From positions 1 to 64,000 of the forward strand of contig CACMIW010000001.1 in the NCBI GenBank assembly GCA_902613845.1: a stretch of 64,000 bases of DNA. Direction: 5' to 3'. Each line of letters opens with the position of its first letter. The stretch's first letter is position 1. This DNA comes from an uncultured Alphaproteobacteria bacterium. GTDB taxonomy: Bacteria > Pseudomonadota > Alphaproteobacteria > HIMB59. Both the position numbers and the translations under genes were made by a program. A model generated the notes under the pieces. The model saw nothing but the letters and a program-made list of their open reading frames with translations. It did no database searches and had not been told where the DNA came from. Below, in pieces: positions 63,075 to 64,000 of this stretch.

Positions 63075-64000
63075 TTAATGACTAACTTTGAAATCCTTAA
63101 TTATAAGCTTCTCTATTACCTTAGCAGAGCACAATACACCAGGTATTCCGGCACCTGGATGTGATCCCGCAGCTGAAAAATATAAATTTGGTATTTTCTT
63201 ATCTTTGTTGTGATAGCGAAACCATGCCGATTGAGAAAAAATTGGTGCCACGGAAAATCCAGCTCCGTATTTTGATCTATAATCGTTTTTAAAATCCTCA
63301 GGAGTCATCCAGAATTCTGCCTCAATGTTTTCTTTTAGTCCTGGCATAATAGTTTTATCCAGTGCTTCAACTATTCTATCCTTAAGTTTCGGACCCTCTG
63401 AATTCCATTGAACATTTCCTTGAAGATTAGGAACAGGGCATAACACATAAAAACTATCACATCCTTCTGGTGCAAAAGTATCATCTGTAGCTGTTGGACG
63501 ATGAAGATAAAGTGAAAAATCCTCAGTCAAAATCTTTTTCTCAAAAATATCGTGAAGCAGTTCCTTATATCTTTCAGACATCCAAATAGTGTGGTGAGCG
63601 ACATCAGAGAATTTTTTCTTCGATCCAAAAAAAAGAACATAAAGTCCCATAGAGTAATGTGTAAATTTCTTAGGTTTGAGAAGACTATCTCTGGAGTATT
63701 CTGATGGTAACATTTCACTGTAAACTGTAGGGGGATCTGCATTACAAATCACAAGATCCGCAGGTATTTTTTTTCCGTTATTAAGCACCACGTTTTCTGC
63801 CTTACCATTTATAATGGAAATTTGCTCTACATCAGTTTCTTTATTAACAGTAATACCCTGTCTTAACATTAAATTTTCTAACTCTCTCACAATTTTACCT
63901 GTGCCTCCCATGCAAAAGTACACCCCCCACTTTCTTTCAAGATAGTGTATTAATGCATATATAGATGTTGTAGTGAACGGATTGCCCCCAACTAATAAAG
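63075..64000 (-). CDS. crtI: Phytoene desaturase, C-terminal part
   Basis: The minus-strand frame is open to the right edge, so the gene continues outside and only the last ~308 residues are visible. They include 'LLVGGNPFTTTSIYALIHYLE' in outline near the edge, then 'YFCMGGTGKIVREL', 'NADPPTVYSEML', 'NLYFSAAGSHPGAGIPGVLCSAKV' near the end. The last of these is the signature of CrtI-type desaturases. It converts phytoene to lycopene with FAD. It heads the visible crtI-crtB-crtY-blh run, whose promoter is out of view. Confidence 0.96.
   Translation of the reverse strand, partial: LLVGGNPFTTTSIYALIHYLERKWGVYFCMGGTGKIVRELENLMLRQGITVNKETDVEQISIINGKAENVVLNNGKKIPADLVICNADPPTVYSEMLPSEYSRDSLLKPKKFTHYSMGLYVLFFGSKKKFSDVAHHTIWMSERYKELLHDIFEKKILTEDFSLYLHRPTATDDTFAPEGCDSFYVLCPVPNLQGNVQWNSEGPKLKDRIVEALDKTIMPGLKENIEAEFWMTPEDFKNDYRSKYGAGFSVAPIFSQSAWFRYHNKDKKIPNLYFSAAGSHPGAGIPGVLCSAKVIEKLIIKDFKVSH

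Noticed and set aside
1-64000. CRISPR arrays, insertion sequences, transposases or prophage genes
   Set aside because: No regularly spaced repeats, inverted-repeat-bounded transposase genes or phage proteins were seen.

Overview
The window is AT-rich, tightly packed chromosomal DNA from what looks like a streamlined marine alphaproteobacterium. Three things point there: (i) conserved alphaproteobacterial gene order (DUF3576-leuS-lptE-holA / parB-parA-rsmG-mnmG-mnmE / rho / maf-aroE-coaE-dnaQ-Tim44-Smr / hslU-hslV / hisB-H-A-F / rdgB-rph-hrcA-grpE / dnaK-dnaJ); (ii) start/stop overlaps of 1-20 nt almost everywhere and no gene-free stretch above 300 nt; (iii) a crtI-crtB-crtY-blh retinal cluster of the kind that accompanies proteorhodopsin. 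SAR11-like or HIMB59/AEGEAN-169-like lineages fit, but the exact clade is inference.

Layout. 1-600: 3' end of a polysaccharide-lyase-like gene lying directly beyond the 3' end of a tRNA-Gly(GCC) gene (610-684, minus strand). 0.8-5.5 kb: CnoX-type thioredoxin, Lon N-terminal-domain protein, UbiH-type monooxygenase, FtsK. 5.5-9.8 kb: minus-strand run (sulfotransferase-like, YggS, LolA-like, winged helix), with a divergent TPR-sulfotransferase. 9.9-10.9 kb: porin with a strong terminator. 10.9-15 kb: DUF3576 lipoprotein, leuS, lptE, short holA. 15-20.3 kb: minus-strand parB/parA/rsmG/mnmG/mnmE with a near-perfect parS at the mnmG start codon. 20.4-25.5 kb: three plus-strand accessory genes (TPR-methyltransferase, GDPD, secreted FG-GAP protein). 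25.5-26.7 kb: rho. 26.74-26.97 kb: AT-rich gap that I propose as oriC. 27-30.6 kb: maf-aroE-coaE-dnaQ-Tim44-Smr. 30.6-35.5 kb: hslUV and the his cluster. 35.5-44.6 kb: BON lipoprotein, rsmI, LppC, rdgB, rph, hrcA, grpE, dnaK, dnaJ, ogt. 44.6-48 kb: two transporters and two small secreted proteins, bracketed by two GC-rich hairpins. 48-53.6 kb: transsulfuration enzyme, cysteine synthase, cytochrome b561, tungstate ABC transporter, cytochrome c', rhodanese. 53.6-60.3 kb: small membrane protein, dapB, DUF2244, nth, pyruvate carboxylase, ispH. 60.3-64 kb: blh, crtY, crtB and partial crtI, running off the right edge.

How it fits together. Genes flanking 26.8 kb diverge from it (parB-to-rho leftward, maf-to-smr rightward), and parS lies about 7.9 kb away, close to the known spacing in Caulobacter. 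Heat-shock and protein-quality genes (hslVU, hrcA, grpE, dnaK, dnaJ, CnoX, Lon-domain protein) are well represented. The dnaK and hslV upstream regions carry similarly spaced sigma-32-type boxes. The retinal cluster makes lycopene, beta-carotene and retinal from phytoene; the opsin and crtE are not in the window.

Main points for a second look: two GC-rich hairpins that present a TCCTCC anti-Shine-Dalgarno-like loop on opposite strands; the oriC/parS arrangement; DnaJ lacking most of its first zinc motif; LeuS lacking its usual N-terminal segment; a very short HolA; a divergent pair of sulfotransferase-type genes; and -10-like boxes placed about 7 nt before several start codons, which suggests leaderless mRNAs.
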